Notes: generated from the letters alone by a model not told the origin. A stretch of 64,000 bases of DNA from Hyphomicrobiales bacterium (GCA_900472605.1 UCJD01000020.1:102802-166801), one strand, 5' to 3'; shown: positions 1-8,667, counted from the first letter of the stretch. Made by a program: numbers and translations.

Positions 1-2
1 TC

Positions 3-827
3 CCGAAAGAAGGCGTGCGCGTCGGCTTCGAGGGCTACGGCATCGTCGAAGCGGCAGGCGATGGCGTAGCGTTGAAGCCGGGCACCCGCGTCGCCTTCTT
101 CCCCGGCAACGGAGCGTGGAGCGAGAAGGCTATCGTCTCGGCCGAATACGTCACTGAAATCCCAGACATTGTAACGGATGAATCGGCGGCCCAGCTTCAC
201 GTCAATCCGCTGACTGCGGCGCTTCTCCTGCGGTCTGTCGAGACATCCGGCGCGCAGCCGGGTCGAGATGTCGTTGTGCTCACCGCCGCCGGGTCCGCCG
301 TCGCGAGACTGGTGATCGGACTGCTTCTCGATCGCGGCTTCGATGTCGTCGGCATCGTGCGGCGGGAAGCCGGTGTGAATGAGCTCAACGTCGTGTTCCC
401 AGATTTGCCTGTTGTTTCCACCGACAAGCCCGGCTGGCAGGACAAGGTCATCTCCGCGGCGGGCGGCCATCCGATCGGAGTCGTGCTCGACCCCGTTGGA
501 GGCGAGACGGCCAGTGCTGCGGTTGGGCTGCTTGCTCAGGGTGGCAGTCTGGTCTCTTACGGCGATCTTTCCGGACAACCGATCTCGGTGCCCGCGCTTT
601 ACTTTTCGACGCGCGACATCCGGATGTCAGGCGTGACAGTCGGGCGGTGGGCAGGCTTGCCTGTCGAAATTCGCAAGGCCGACCTGCAGCTCGCGCTTGA
701 GCTCGCAGCCAGCAAGCCTGAGCTCTTTCAGGTCGAGCAGACGTTCGATCTCGCGGATGTCAGCCAAGCTGCCGCCCTTGTCGAAAAGCCTGGAAAATCC
801 GGCACGGTTCTGATCGCGTCACGCTAG
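3..827 (+). CDS. MDR-family NADPH:quinone oxidoreductase / zinc-less alcohol dehydrogenase, 5' end outside window
   Basis: The frame is open from the first whole codon of the window, so the N-terminus lies upstream; an internal GTG at 15 is not a convincing start. The visible 275 residues hold the end of the GroES-like domain (FEGYGIVEAAGDGV, then PGTRVAFFPGNGAWSE) and a Rossmann domain with VVLTAAGSAVARLVIGLLLDRG, followed by DPVGGETAS and LSYGDLSG-like motifs typical of quinone oxidoreductase/enoyl reductase MDR proteins. No structural-zinc cysteine cluster is visible in the part present. The substrate cannot be told. It ends before a short non-coding stretch and a perfect 11-bp dyad at 982-1010. 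It is not obviously tied to the quinate genes that follow on the other strand. Confidence 0.8.
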   Translation, partial: PKEGVRVGFEGYGIVEAAGDGVALKPGTRVAFFPGNGAWSEKAIVSAEYVTEIPDIVTDESAAQLHVNPLTAALLLRSVETSGAQPGRDVVVLTAAGSAVARLVIGLLLDRGFDVVGIVRREAGVNELNVVFPDLPVVSTDKPGWQDKVISAAGGHPIGVVLDPVGGETASAAVGLLAQGGSLVSYGDLSGQPISVPALYFSTRDIRMSGVTVGRWAGLPVEIRKADLQLALELAASKPELFQVEQTFDLADVSQAAALVEKPGKSGTVLIASR

Positions 828-876
828 GCGCCGCGCAACTGAAAGAACTATCTCCCAGCCAGAGCAGAGAGCGGCC

Positions 877-978
877 ATGGCAGACCATGACACGACCCTG
901 CCGAAGACCATGATCGTCAGCGCCTATTATCGCGTTCGAGCTCGGCAAGCTCCTGCAGGATCAGGACGATTGAAGTGA
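877..978 (+). other. possible 33-aa ORF or gene remnant
   Basis: A 33-codon ORF starts MADHDTTLPKTM and ends in a basic tail. The last 13 codons of the neighbouring frame read IIAFELGKLLQDQDD and end on a normal stop, which looks more protein-like than the tail of the ATG frame. One reading is that a short gene has been frameshifted in its second half. Only a weak ribosome site (AGAGAGCGG) precedes the ATG. I do not recognise a family, and the call is weak. Confidence 0.2.
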
Positions 979-981
979 ACC

Positions 982-1010
982 GATGGCCCGCAGCCTGATT
1001 GCGGGCCATC
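982..1010. terminator. perfect dyad between convergent genes
   Basis: GATGGCCCGCA (982-992) and TGCGGGCCATC (1000-1010) form an 11-bp perfect stem with a 7-nt loop, in the gap between the oxidoreductase and the convergent GlxA-type regulator. It lacks a clean T tract on either side, so it may be a bidirectional terminator of weak strength or an mRNA-end stabiliser. Confidence 0.45.
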
Positions 1011-1056
1011 CCTCACACTTTCGCGGTCCAACAGGACACGTCACCAAGCCACGGGT

Positions 1057-2067
1057 TCAGCTGGCTTCCAGGAGACTGGATCGCAAGCGTGATGGCGTCT
1101 GCCCAAATTCGCGTTTGAATGAGCGCGTAAACTGCGAGGCAGTATGAAAGCCGACATCCATCGCAATGTCGATCATCGGCAACTTCGTCTGCGCAAGAAG
1201 CACCTTGGCGCGCTCCAGCCGGACCTTTGCATAGGCTCGCGCCGGCGACATGCCCGCCTCTTTCTCAAAAATGCGCTCAAGCTGCCGACGTGTCACCCCG
1301 ACTGATGCGGCAAGTTGCGCTATCGGCATATCTCCGTCGAGATGCTGCTCCATCAAGATCATCACCGCTCTTAGACGCGAATCCTTGTATTCTTCGTAGA
1401 GCGGCCTTCGCGGCTGGACCTCCAGATGAGAGCGGGCCTTCTCGATCTGCAACACCTCGAGCGCGTTTCGTTCGGCTTCGGGGCTGATGTGGCGCCGGAC
1501 GAGAGCCGCAGCCATATCGGCGGAGCTGCTTCCTCCGGCGCAGGAGCCGCGGCGTCTGTCGAGATTGAAAATCCTGTCCGACCTTACCGACAGGTCAGGG
1601 AAGCGGTCCCTGAAGGCCTTTGCGTGAAGCCAACTCACGCAGACGTCGTGGTTCTTCATCATCCCTGCCTCGGCAAGAATGAAGGTGCCAGTGCAAACCC
1701 CGAGCAATGGAATCTTCTTTGAATCCGCGAGCTTTAGAAACGTCACCGTCTCACGGTCGACAGGCTCTTCCCTATTGAGCAGTCCCCCGACAACAACGAT
1801 GTAATCGAACCGGCTGGGATCGACGAAATCCGATGTCGGCGCGACCTGCACACCGCAACTCGACGCAATGAGGTGGCGGGTGCTGCCAAGCACTTGCCAG
1901 TCAGCCCTCACCCTTCCGGACCGATCCTGCTCGTCGCTTGCAAGCCGCAGCGTATCGACGAACATCGCAAAGGCAGAAAGCGTGAAAGACCGCGCGAGGA
2001 CGAAACCGACCTTGAGCCGGCTGGTCTGGCCCGCGACATCCCCCGCATTGTGTTGTTCCGGACGCAT
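1057..2067 (-). CDS. GlxA-family transcriptional regulator (DJ-1/PfpI domain + AraC HTH)
   Basis: The 336-residue protein has a DJ-1/PfpI-like N-terminal domain (KVGFVLARSFTLSAFAMFVDTLRLA; the nucleophile-elbow region LLGVCTGTFILAEAGM keeps its Cys) and a C-terminal AraC-type double helix-turn-helix (MPIAQLAASVGVTRRQLERIF, then LPMIDIAMDVGFHTASQFTRSFKREFG). Proteins of this build are cytoplasmic activators, often for amine or quaternary-ammonium catabolism. The frame runs to 2151, but the ATG at 2067 is preceded by AAAGGAG at a good distance, so I chose it. It lies upstream of, and on the same strand as, nothing obvious: the dehydrogenase gene at 2201-3031 reads towards it. Its target is unknown, and the quinate cluster next door is only a guess. 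Confidence 0.85.
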   Translation of the reverse strand: MRPEQHNAGDVAGQTSRLKVGFVLARSFTLSAFAMFVDTLRLASDEQDRSGRVRADWQVLGSTRHLIASSCGVQVAPTSDFVDPSRFDYIVVVGGLLNREEPVDRETVTFLKLADSKKIPLLGVCTGTFILAEAGMMKNHDVCVSWLHAKAFRDRFPDLSVRSDRIFNLDRRRGSCAGGSSSADMAAALVRRHISPEAERNALEVLQIEKARSHLEVQPRRPLYEEYKDSRLRAVMILMEQHLDGDMPIAQLAASVGVTRRQLERIFEKEAGMSPARAYAKVRLERAKVLLAQTKLPMIDIAMDVGFHTASQFTRSFKREFGQTPSRLRSSLLEAS

Positions 2068-2200
2068 CGCATCGCTCCTTTGCCACAGCCGTACTCGCTT
2101 ATGGACTAAAGAGAAAACCAAAAGAGTGGGATTATCGCAAGCGTCCCTCAAACCGGTATCGGCTTCATCACTGCGATTTGGATGCGCGTGCGGACTTACG

Positions 2201-3031
2201 TCAGCCTATCCGGGCAACGGATCGCAGCTCTTCGGCCGTTGTCGTGGGGAAGCCGAAGAATTCGAAATAGGCCGGAATCTGCTCGAACAGCATGTCGGTG
2301 CCCACCTGGAAATCGCAGCCGCGCGCACGAGCGGCCTCCAGAAAAGGCGTAATCTCCTGCTTCATCACGACCTCGCCCACAAAGGTGGAGGAAGAAAGCC
2401 GCGACACATCGATCGGCAGCGGATCGTCGTTCTTCATGCCGAGCGGCGTCGCATTCACCACGATGTCGAATCCATCAGGATCGCGCGAGCCGGCCGAGAC
2501 TTCCACGTCGGGATAATGCTGGCGAAGCCGCCCCATCAGCCCATTCATCACCGCCATGTTCGCGTCGAAAACTGCGATCCTTCGCACGCCGGCGGCGGCA
2601 AGCGATGCGGCAATCGCGGAGCCGACGCCGCCGGAACCGACGACGAGAGCTTCGGCTCCTGCCACAGGCCTGCCCTTGCGAAGCACGCCGCGCACGAACC
2701 CCTCCCCATCGAACATGTCGCCGATCAGCCGGCGATGTTCGTCCAGCCGGATGGCGTTGCAAGCGCCAGCGACCTGGGCACGCGTCGACAGTTCGTCGAG
2801 CAAATCCATCGTGGTGACCTTGTGCGGCATGGTGATCAATGCGCCGTGGATATTCGACAGGCGGAAGACGAGCCTGAGGAAATCCGGAAAGTCTTCGGCC
2901 TGACAGCCCATCGGCACGACGACGGCGTCGATACCGTGTTCTTCGAAATAGGGGTTGTAGATCAACGGCGACTTGAAGGTCTCCGTCGGATAGCCCAGAT
3001 GGGCGATGATCCTGGTGGTGCCGGAAATCAT
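2201..3031 (-). CDS. aroE: shikimate/quinate dehydrogenase-like protein (AroE family)
   Basis: The 276-residue protein has the AroE catalytic domain followed by an NAD(P)-binding Rossmann fold (ALVVGSGGVGSAIAASLAAAG). The catalytic Lys71 (MPHK) and Asp108 (GDMFDGEG), Asn of GACNAI and the C-terminal Gln (LFEQIPAYF) are present. The substrate loop is unusual: the usual S-x-S-P is F-K-S-P, and GDNTDG reads GDMFDG. It is last in the minus-strand order SBP-aroQ-permease-permease-ATPase-dehydrogenase, 11 bases after the ATPase. With aroQ and quiC beside it, a catabolic role (quinate to dehydroquinate or shikimate to dehydroshikimate, with NAD+) is more likely than aromatic biosynthesis. Which of the two substrates is preferred cannot be read from the sequence. 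Confidence 0.8.
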   Translation of the reverse strand: MISGTTRIIAHLGYPTETFKSPLIYNPYFEEHGIDAVVVPMGCQAEDFPDFLRLVFRLSNIHGALITMPHKVTTMDLLDELSTRAQVAGACNAIRLDEHRRLIGDMFDGEGFVRGVLRKGRPVAGAEALVVGSGGVGSAIAASLAAAGVRRIAVFDANMAVMNGLMGRLRQHYPDVEVSAGSRDPDGFDIVVNATPLGMKNDDPLPIDVSRLSSSTFVGEVVMKQEITPFLEAARARGCDFQVGTDMLFEQIPAYFEFFGFPTTTAEELRSVARIG

Positions 3032-3042
3032 GCAGAAAGCTT

Positions 3043-3804
3043 TCAGTGACGTAGAATTTCACCAAGGAACTTGCGCGTGCGCTCATGCCTCGGATTGCTG
3101 AAGAATGTGGCCGGCGGCGCCTCCTCGACGATAGCGCCGCTTGCCATGAAGATCACTCGATCGGCGACCTGGCGGGCAAAGCCCATCTCGTGGGTGACGC
3201 AGATCATCGTCATCCCCTCCTCCGCCAGACCGATCATCGTGTCGAGGACTTCCTTGACCATTTCCGGATCGAGCGCCGATGTCGGCTCATCGAACAGCAT
3301 CACCTTCGGCCGCATGCAGAGCGCGCGGGCAATCGCCACGCGTTGCTGCTGGCCGCCGGAAAGCTGCGCCGGATATTTCTTGGCCTGTTCGAGGATCTTG
3401 ACGCGATCGAGCAGGCTCCGCGCGCGTTCCTCCGCTTCGGCCTTGCCGAGACCGAGTGCGCGCATCGGCGCCAGCATGCAGTTCTGCAGCACGGTCAGAT
3501 GCGGAAAGAGATTGAACTGTTGAAACACCATGCCGACATCGCGCCTGATGGCGTCGATATCCCTGGAGCGATGTCCGAGCAGCGTATCGCCGACGCGGAT
3601 CTCGCCCTTCTCATAGCTCTCCAGGTGGTTGATGCAGCGGATCAGCGTCGACTTCCCGCTGCCCGAGGGGCCGCAGAGCACGATCCGCTCGCCCTGGCGG
3701 ACATCCATATTGATGTCATGCAATGCCTGAAAGGCGCCATACCATTTCTCGACCCGCTGCAGGCGGATCATCGGGTCAGCGGTGGTCATCGACACATTGG
3801 TCAT
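3043..3804 (-). CDS. polar amino acid-type (PAAT) ABC transporter ATP-binding protein
   Basis: This 253-residue GlnQ/HisP-type ATPase has Walker [11 protein letters not shown]-loop [11 protein letters not shown], signature [15 protein letters not shown], Walker [15 protein letters not shown] and switch His in CVTHEM. It energises the inner-membrane importer whose two permeases lie just upstream and whose binding protein starts the operon at 6556. It sits between the second permease (28-base gap) and the shikimate/quinate dehydrogenase gene. Although the family name is amino-acid import, the operon contains 3-dehydroquinate dehydratase and the dehydrogenase, so quinate, shikimate or dehydroshikimate is the more likely cargo (inference). 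Confidence 0.93.
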   Translation of the reverse strand: MTNVSMTTADPMIRLQRVEKWYGAFQALHDINMDVRQGERIVLCGPSGSGKSTLIRCINHLESYEKGEIRVGDTLLGHRSRDIDAIRRDVGMVFQQFNLFPHLTVLQNCMLAPMRALGLGKAEAEERARSLLDRVKILEQAKKYPAQLSGGQQQRVAIARALCMRPKVMLFDEPTSALDPEMVKEVLDTMIGLAEEGMTMICVTHEMGFARQVADRVIFMASGAIVEEAPPATFFSNPRHERTRKFLGEILRH

Positions 3805-3832
3805 CGTTCAATTTTCTCCCGGACAGGCAGCC

Positions 3833-4474
3833 TCAGCGCGCCGACATCGCGAAGCGCCGCTCGAGGCGGGCACCGAGGATCGTCAGCGGGCAGCACATGA
3901 TGAAGTAGAGGATGCCGACGATGCCGAAGACCGTCAGCGGCTCGAAGATCTGGTTGGAGATGATGTTGCCGGCGCGCGTCAGTTCGGTGAAGCCGACGAT
4001 GGCTGCGAGCGACGTCCCCTTGATCAACTGCACTAAAAAGCCGACCGTCGCAGGCAGCGATATGCGGATTGCCTGTGGCAGGATCACGTCCTTCATGCGC
4101 GACACGTATTTGATGCTAAGGGCCTTGGCTGCTTCGGTCTGCCCGCGCGGCACGGCCTCGATCGACCCGCGCCAGATTTCGCCGAGATATGCGCTGGCAT
4201 GCAGCGTGAGGCCGATGGCGACCGCGATCCACGCATCGAGCTTCAAGCCCACCAGCGCCAGCCCGTAATAGACGACGAAGAGCTGCATCAGGAGCGGCGT
4301 ACCCTGGAACACGCCTATGTAGCCGGCCGTCAGCCGCTCCAGAAAGGGCAGGCCGCAGGTGCGCAACAGCGCGATGGCAAGCCCGCCGATCGAACCGCAG
4401 ATGAAGCCGACGACGGACAGGACCACCGTCCATTTAAGACCAATCAGCAGGAAGATGAATTCATCGCGACCCAT
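3833..4474 (-). CDS. PAAT-family ABC transporter permease
   Basis: The 213-residue inner-membrane protein has about five predicted hydrophobic segments and the HisMQ-type EAA loop near residues 120-140 (GSIEAVPRGQTEAAKAL). The start ATG at 4474 is preceded by AGGAGG with a 5-base spacer. It is 9 bases after the other permease gene and 28 bases before the ATPase, so the two permeases probably form a heterodimeric channel. It belongs to the presumed quinate/shikimate importer. Confidence 0.92.
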   Translation of the reverse strand: MGRDEFIFLLIGLKWTVVLSVVGFICGSIGGLAIALLRTCGLPFLERLTAGYIGVFQGTPLLMQLFVVYYGLALVGLKLDAWIAVAIGLTLHASAYLGEIWRGSIEAVPRGQTEAAKALSIKYVSRMKDVILPQAIRISLPATVGFLVQLIKGTSLAAIVGFTELTRAGNIISNQIFEPLTVFGIVGILYFIMCCPLTILGARLERRFAMSAR

Positions 4475-4483
4475 GAGAGCCTC

Positions 4484-5152
4484 CTACTTGACCGGATAAT
4501 TGAAATAGCGCGACGAAAAGAGCCCGAAGAGCCGCATCATCACCCAGGAGATCACGAGGTAGAAAACCGTGACGGTGAAGTAGACCTCGAAGCTGCGGAA
4601 GCTTTCCGACTCGATCAGCTGCGAGACAGAAGTGAGCTCGTAGGCCGAGATCGCCGAGGCGATGCTGGTCGACAGCGTCAGGAGCACGAACTGGCTCGTC
4701 AGCGAGGGGTAGATCGCCCTCAGCGCCGGCTTCAGCACGATGAAGCGAAAGACCTGCGCTTTGTGCAGGCCAAGCGCCAGACCGGCTTCCTTCTGGCCCG
4801 CGGGAATAGACTGCACACCACCGCGAATGATCTCGATCGCGTAAGCGCCGCCATTGATGCCGAGCGCGATGATTGCCGTCGGCGTCGGGTCGAGCCTGAT
4901 ACCGGCGAGCGGCAGGGCGAAAAAGATAAAGAATATCTGCACCAGGAACGGCGTGTTGCGGATGATCTCTACAAAGCCGATCACCAGCCAGCGCAGCGGC
5001 TTGATGGGGGAATCGCGCAGCATGACGCCGCCGATGCCGATCAGGATCGCAAGCAGCATGCCTGAGATCGCCAGCAGGAATGTGCCGAGACAGCCAAGGA
5101 GCAGGCTCGGCAACCCATCGATGACAGGCGTGAAATCCAGTTGGTAGTTCAT
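4484..5152 (-). CDS. PAAT-family ABC transporter permease
   Basis: The 222-residue integral membrane protein carries the EAA-loop motif IRGGVQSIPAGQKEAGLALGL, with about five membrane segments. The frame reaches 5197, but that would overlap the end of aroQ; the ATG at 5152 (MNYQLDFTPV) matches the usual length and leaves a 28-base gap to aroQ. It is the partner of the permease at 3833-4474. The two proteins resemble each other only at family level, consistent with a heterodimer such as HisQ/HisM. Confidence 0.9.
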   Translation of the reverse strand: MNYQLDFTPVIDGLPSLLLGCLGTFLLAISGMLLAILIGIGGVMLRDSPIKPLRWLVIGFVEIIRNTPFLVQIFFIFFALPLAGIRLDPTPTAIIALGINGGAYAIEIIRGGVQSIPAGQKEAGLALGLHKAQVFRFIVLKPALRAIYPSLTSQFVLLTLSTSIASAISAYELTSVSQLIESESFRSFEVYFTVTVFYLVISWVMMRLFGLFSSRYFNYPVK

Positions 5153-5180
5153 GTGCTTGTTTCTGGCCTTTCCTGTCCGG

Positions 5181-5627
5181 TCAGCGGCCGCGTGCAAGCA
5201 GCTGCGCCATGGCCTGGATCGCGAGTTCGTACCCGTCCGCGCCGAAGCCGATCATGATCGCTGTCGCGATCCGCGAGATCAGGGAATTGTGGTAGATGCT
5301 CTCGCGGGCATGCACATTGGAGATGTGCAGCTCGATCTTCGGTGGATCGAAGGTCTTCAGCGCATCGAGGAGCGCGATCGACGTAAAGGTGAACGCTGCC
5401 GGGTTGATGACGATGCCGCATGCTTTCTCGCGCGCCTCATGAACGCTTTCGATCAGCTCGCCCTCGAAATTCGTCTGGCGAAAATCCACCTCGAAGCCGA
5501 GGTCGCGCGCCCTGGCCGTGCACCGGTGCTTGATCTCAGCCAGTGTCGTCGAACCGTAGATGTGCGGCTCTCGCTGGCCGAGCAGGTTGAGGTTCGGCCC
5601 ATTGAGTACAAAGATCGTCTTGCTCAT
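5181..5627 (-). CDS. aroQ: type II 3-dehydroquinate dehydratase
   Basis: The 148-residue protein interconverts 3-dehydroquinate and 3-dehydroshikimate in the cytosol. It starts MSKTIFVLNGPNLNLLG, with the catalytic Arg19 and Tyr24 in the flexible lid (QREPHIYGS), the FTSIALLDAL segment and the substrate loop ELHISNVHARESIYHNS containing the general-acid His. Length and motifs are normal for the dodecameric type II enzyme. Of two adjacent ATGs (5630, 5627) the second is 6 bases from GGGAG. It lies inside an ABC-importer operon next to a dehydrogenase and opposite quiC, so this copy is most likely the catabolic (QuiB/QsuC-type) enzyme of quinate breakdown rather than the biosynthetic one. Confidence 0.95.
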   Translation of the reverse strand: MSKTIFVLNGPNLNLLGQREPHIYGSTTLAEIKHRCTARARDLGFEVDFRQTNFEGELIESVHEAREKACGIVINPAAFTFTSIALLDALKTFDPPKIELHISNVHARESIYHNSLISRIATAIMIGFGADGYELAIQAMAQLLARGR

Positions 5628-5725
5628 CATCGCTCCCGCATTCACCACGAGACATTGATCGCCGCGGCAAAACGGCGGCGATCATCTGCCAAACGCCGCC
5701 GTCGCTCCGCCCTGTCAGGGAAGGC

Positions 5726-6556
5726 TTATTTTGCAGCGAAGGGAATGCCTTCGAGGCTTGCCGGGAATTCAGGAACGGGAACCTTCATCCACTTGTCATA
5801 GATTTTCTTCAGCTCGCCATTTCCTTTGATCTTGGCGATGAAGGTATTGATCGAAGCATTGATCTCCGTCTCGCCCAGGCGCGTGCAGGCGCCATTGTAG
5901 AGCTTCTGGAACTCGAGCTTGTTCTCGAATTCGCCGGGGCGGGCTTTCTCAACGCGATCCATGTAGAATATGTTGCCACCGAGCGCCTCAGCCTGGCCCG
6001 ATACCAGCGCTTGAACGCTAGCCGCGTCGCCGTCGAAACGGCGGATGGTGGCCGAAGCCGGTGCATTCTTGGTGACCTGCGTATCCTGTGCGGCGCCCTT
6101 CGCCACGGAAATTGTCATGTTGGCCATGTCGCCATTCGTCTTGATCGACTTGTTCTTCGGCCCGATTAGCACGATCGCGTTGGCATTGTAGGGCTGGCTG
6201 AACTGAACCGCCTTGGCGCGGTCTGGAAGCATTGCCATCGTCGCGAAGAGAACATCGACGCGACCCGACGTCAGCGCCGGAATGCGGTTGTTGACTTCAA
6301 GCGGCACGAACTCGACCTCAACGCCGAGTTCCTTGGCGTAGAGCGCGCCCATATCGGCATCGAACCCGTCCTGTTTGCCGGCGCTGGTAACGAAGCCCCA
6401 TGGCGGATTGTCGCCCTGGATGCCGACGATCAGTTTGCCCCGGGCCTTGATTTCTTCCGGGGTGACGGCGGCCGCCGGCTGAGCCAGCGCAATGCCGGTA
6501 AGCAGAGCAGCCGCGCCAAGCATGGCGTTGCGCCGTGACAACATGGATTTCAACAT
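5726..6556 (-). CDS. PAAT-type periplasmic substrate-binding protein, probably for quinate/shikimate
   Basis: The 276-residue precursor has a signal peptide (MLSRRNAMLGAAALLTGIALA, cut near AAA) and a bacterial solute-binding family 3 fold (KLIVGIQGDNPPWGF, GFDADMGALYAKELGVEVEF, ALTSGRVDVLFATM, DRAKAVQFSQPY). The conserved Arg that binds a ligand carboxylate is present (LPDRAKAV), but the segment that normally supplies an Asp for the ligand amine (GrvDAxxxD) reads GQAEALGGN. That fits a carboxylate without an amino group. The frame runs to 6622; the ATG at 6556 has GAGGAGG just upstream. It is the first gene of the importer-aroQ-aroE operon. Confidence 0.9.
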   Translation of the reverse strand: MLKSMLSRRNAMLGAAALLTGIALAQPAAAVTPEEIKARGKLIVGIQGDNPPWGFVTSAGKQDGFDADMGALYAKELGVEVEFVPLEVNNRIPALTSGRVDVLFATMAMLPDRAKAVQFSQPYNANAIVLIGPKNKSIKTNGDMANMTISVAKGAAQDTQVTKNAPASATIRRFDGDAASVQALVSGQAEALGGNIFYMDRVEKARPGEFENKLEFQKLYNGACTRLGETEINASINTFIAKIKGNGELKKIYDKWMKVPVPEFPASLEGIPFAAK

Positions 6557-6715
6557 CTTTTCCTCCTCCTCAATGGTCGTTGCGACCGCACAGCCTTCCT
6601 TCTCCTCCGACTGTGAGAGCAAAACTGCCTGAGGCGGGCCGATAAATCAACATAGTTTTTGCAAATCGTATGAGACTTCTACTTTCAAACGTCGAATTGA
6701 ACTTCTCACGACATT

Positions 6716-6734
6716 CGTCATAATGATTATTACG
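6716..6734. promoter_or_regulatory. near-perfect dyad upstream of quiC, candidate operator
   Basis: CGTCATAAT-G-ATTATTACG is a 19-bp inverted repeat with one mismatch pair. It is in the 206-bp divergent gap between the importer operon and quiC, ending about 28 bases before the quiC ATG. Position and symmetry suit a repressor site. The two FadR-type GntR regulators downstream of quiC are the obvious candidates, but this is inference. Confidence 0.45.
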
Positions 6735-6762
6735 ATGACATCGGCCAGGGAGGACGAGCGAG

Positions 6763-8658
6763 ATGAAGACTTCGATAGCGACGGTTTCGATCAGCGGCGA
6801 GCTGCCGGAGAAGCTTGAAGCGATCGCGCGGGCGGGCTTCGACGGCGTGGAGATTTTCGAGAACGACTTCCTGGCCTTTGACGGCAGCCCCGCGGATGTC
6901 GGCAGAATGGCCAGCGATCTTGGGCTGAAGATCACGCTGTTCCAGCCGTTTCGTGATTTCGAAGGCATGCCGGAGCCGCTGCGCACCCGTACCTTCGACC
7001 GCGCCGAACGCAAATTCGATATCATGCAGCAGCTCGGCACCGACCTCGTTCTCGTCTGCTCGAATGTCTCTTCAGCCTCACTTGGCGGCCTTGACCGCGC
7101 CGCGGCCGACTTTCGCGAACTGGGCGAACGCGCCGCGGCGCGTGGATTGCGCGTCGGCTACGAGGCTCTGGCATGGGGTCGCCATATCAACGACCATCGC
7201 GACGCCTGGGAGATCGTGCGCCGAGCCGACCACGACAATATCGGCCTGGTGCTGGACAGCTTTCACAGCCTTTCACGCAAGATCGACATCAACTCCATCC
7301 GCTCTATCCCCAAGGAAAAGATTTTCATCGTCCAACTCGCTGATGCGCCGCAGATCGACATGGATCTGCTCTATTGGTCGCGGCACTTCCGCAACATGCC
7401 GGGTGAAGGCGACTTGCCCGTGACCGCCTTCACCTCAGCCATCGCCGCGACCGGCTATGACGGCTACTATTCTCTGGAGATCTTCAACGACCAGTTCCGT
7501 GGCGGCTCGACACGCGAAATCGCGGCTGACGGCCACCGTTCGCTGATCTACCTGGGCGATCAGGTGCGTCGCAGCCTCGGCGGCGACAATCCGATTGGAA
7601 AAGCCATGCCGCCACGCGCCACGGTAAAGGGCGTGGGCTTCGTCGAGTTCACCGCCGATGAAGGCGATGCGGCCGAACTGATCGGCATCCTTGAGGTGCT
7701 GGGCTTTCGCAAGACAGCCAAACATCGCAGCAAGGAGGTCAGCCTGTACGAACAGGGCGACATCCGTATTCTCGTCAACATCGACGAGGCCGGTTTCGCC
7801 AATGCGGCATATGCCGTCCATGGCACGCTCGCTTACGCTTTCGCGCTTGTCGTGGACGATGCATGGGAGGCCCACCGGCGCGCGGTCGCGCTTGACGCCG
7901 AGCCGTTCCTGCAACCGGTCGCCGAAGGCGAACTCGAGCTGCCTGCGATCCGAGGCGTCGGCGGCGGGATCGTCTATCTGATCGACGCGACATCGCCGCT
8001 CGGCCGCTTCGCGGAGGTGGACTTCATTCCGGTCGACCAACAGAGAATTGCCCCGGACGCGGGATTGATCGCCATCGACCACATTGCCCAGACCGTATCC
8101 TACGACGAGATGCTGACCTGGTTGCTCTTCTACACGTCGATCTTCGCGACGGAAAAGACGCCGATGGTCGACATCATTGACCCCGGCGGTGTCGTGCGCA
8201 GCCAGGTCGTCGAGAACGAGGAGGGATCGCTACGGATCACGCTCAACGGCGCGGAAAACAGGCGGACGCTGGCCGGGCATTTCATCGCGGAAAAGTTCGG
8301 TTCTGGCATCCAGCACCTCGCCTTCAGCACCACCGATATCTTCGCGACCGCCGAGGCCTTGCGAAAGTCCGGCTTCACGCCGCTGCACATTTCACCGAAC
8401 TATTACGGTGATGTGGAGGCCCGCTTCGGGCTGGATCCCGATCTCACCGAGCGACTGAAGGAACACAACATTCTCTACGACCGCGATGAGCACGGCGAGT
8501 ATTTCCAGCTTTACAGCGGCACCTACGGCGAGGGCTTCTTCTTCGAGATCGTCGAGCGCAAGAGCTATCGAGGCTACGGCGCGGCCAATGCCATCTTCCG
8601 CATCGCGGCACTGAAAAAGCAGATGCGTCCCGAGGGCCTGCCGCGCGATAGCGACTAG
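6763..8658 (+). CDS. quiC: 3-dehydroshikimate dehydratase, two-domain (TIM barrel + HPPD-like)
   Basis: The 631-residue enzyme converts 3-dehydroshikimate to protocatechuate. Residues 1-270 form a xylose-isomerase/AP-endonuclease-2-type barrel with metal-ligand segments (GYEALAWGRHIND, LVLDSFHSLS, VQLADAP, LPGEGDLP-like NMPGEGDLPV, YYSLEIFND). Residues 290-620 form two VOC repeats as in 4-hydroxyphenylpyruvate dioxygenase (IDHIAQTVSYDEM; GIQHLAFSTTDIFATAEAL; EYFQLYSGTYGEGFFFEIVER, which carries His and Glu metal-ligand positions). This fusion is known from Pseudomonas and rhizobia. AGGGAGGA precedes the ATG. It is divergent from the aroQ/aroE/importer operon and is the step linking it to the pca genes at 10-20 kb. 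Confidence 0.93.
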   Translation: MKTSIATVSISGELPEKLEAIARAGFDGVEIFENDFLAFDGSPADVGRMASDLGLKITLFQPFRDFEGMPEPLRTRTFDRAERKFDIMQQLGTDLVLVCSNVSSASLGGLDRAAADFRELGERAAARGLRVGYEALAWGRHINDHRDAWEIVRRADHDNIGLVLDSFHSLSRKIDINSIRSIPKEKIFIVQLADAPQIDMDLLYWSRHFRNMPGEGDLPVTAFTSAIAATGYDGYYSLEIFNDQFRGGSTREIAADGHRSLIYLGDQVRRSLGGDNPIGKAMPPRATVKGVGFVEFTADEGDAAELIGILEVLGFRKTAKHRSKEVSLYEQGDIRILVNIDEAGFANAAYAVHGTLAYAFALVVDDAWEAHRRAVALDAEPFLQPVAEGELELPAIRGVGGGIVYLIDATSPLGRFAEVDFIPVDQQRIAPDAGLIAIDHIAQTVSYDEMLTWLLFYTSIFATEKTPMVDIIDPGGVVRSQVVENEEGSLRITLNGAENRRTLAGHFIAEKFGSGIQHLAFSTTDIFATAEALRKSGFTPLHISPNYYGDVEARFGLDPDLTERLKEHNILYDRDEHGEYFQLYSGTYGEGFFFEIVERKSYRGYGAANAIFRIAALKKQMRPEGLPRDSD

Positions 8659-8667
8659 GTAAGCCGA

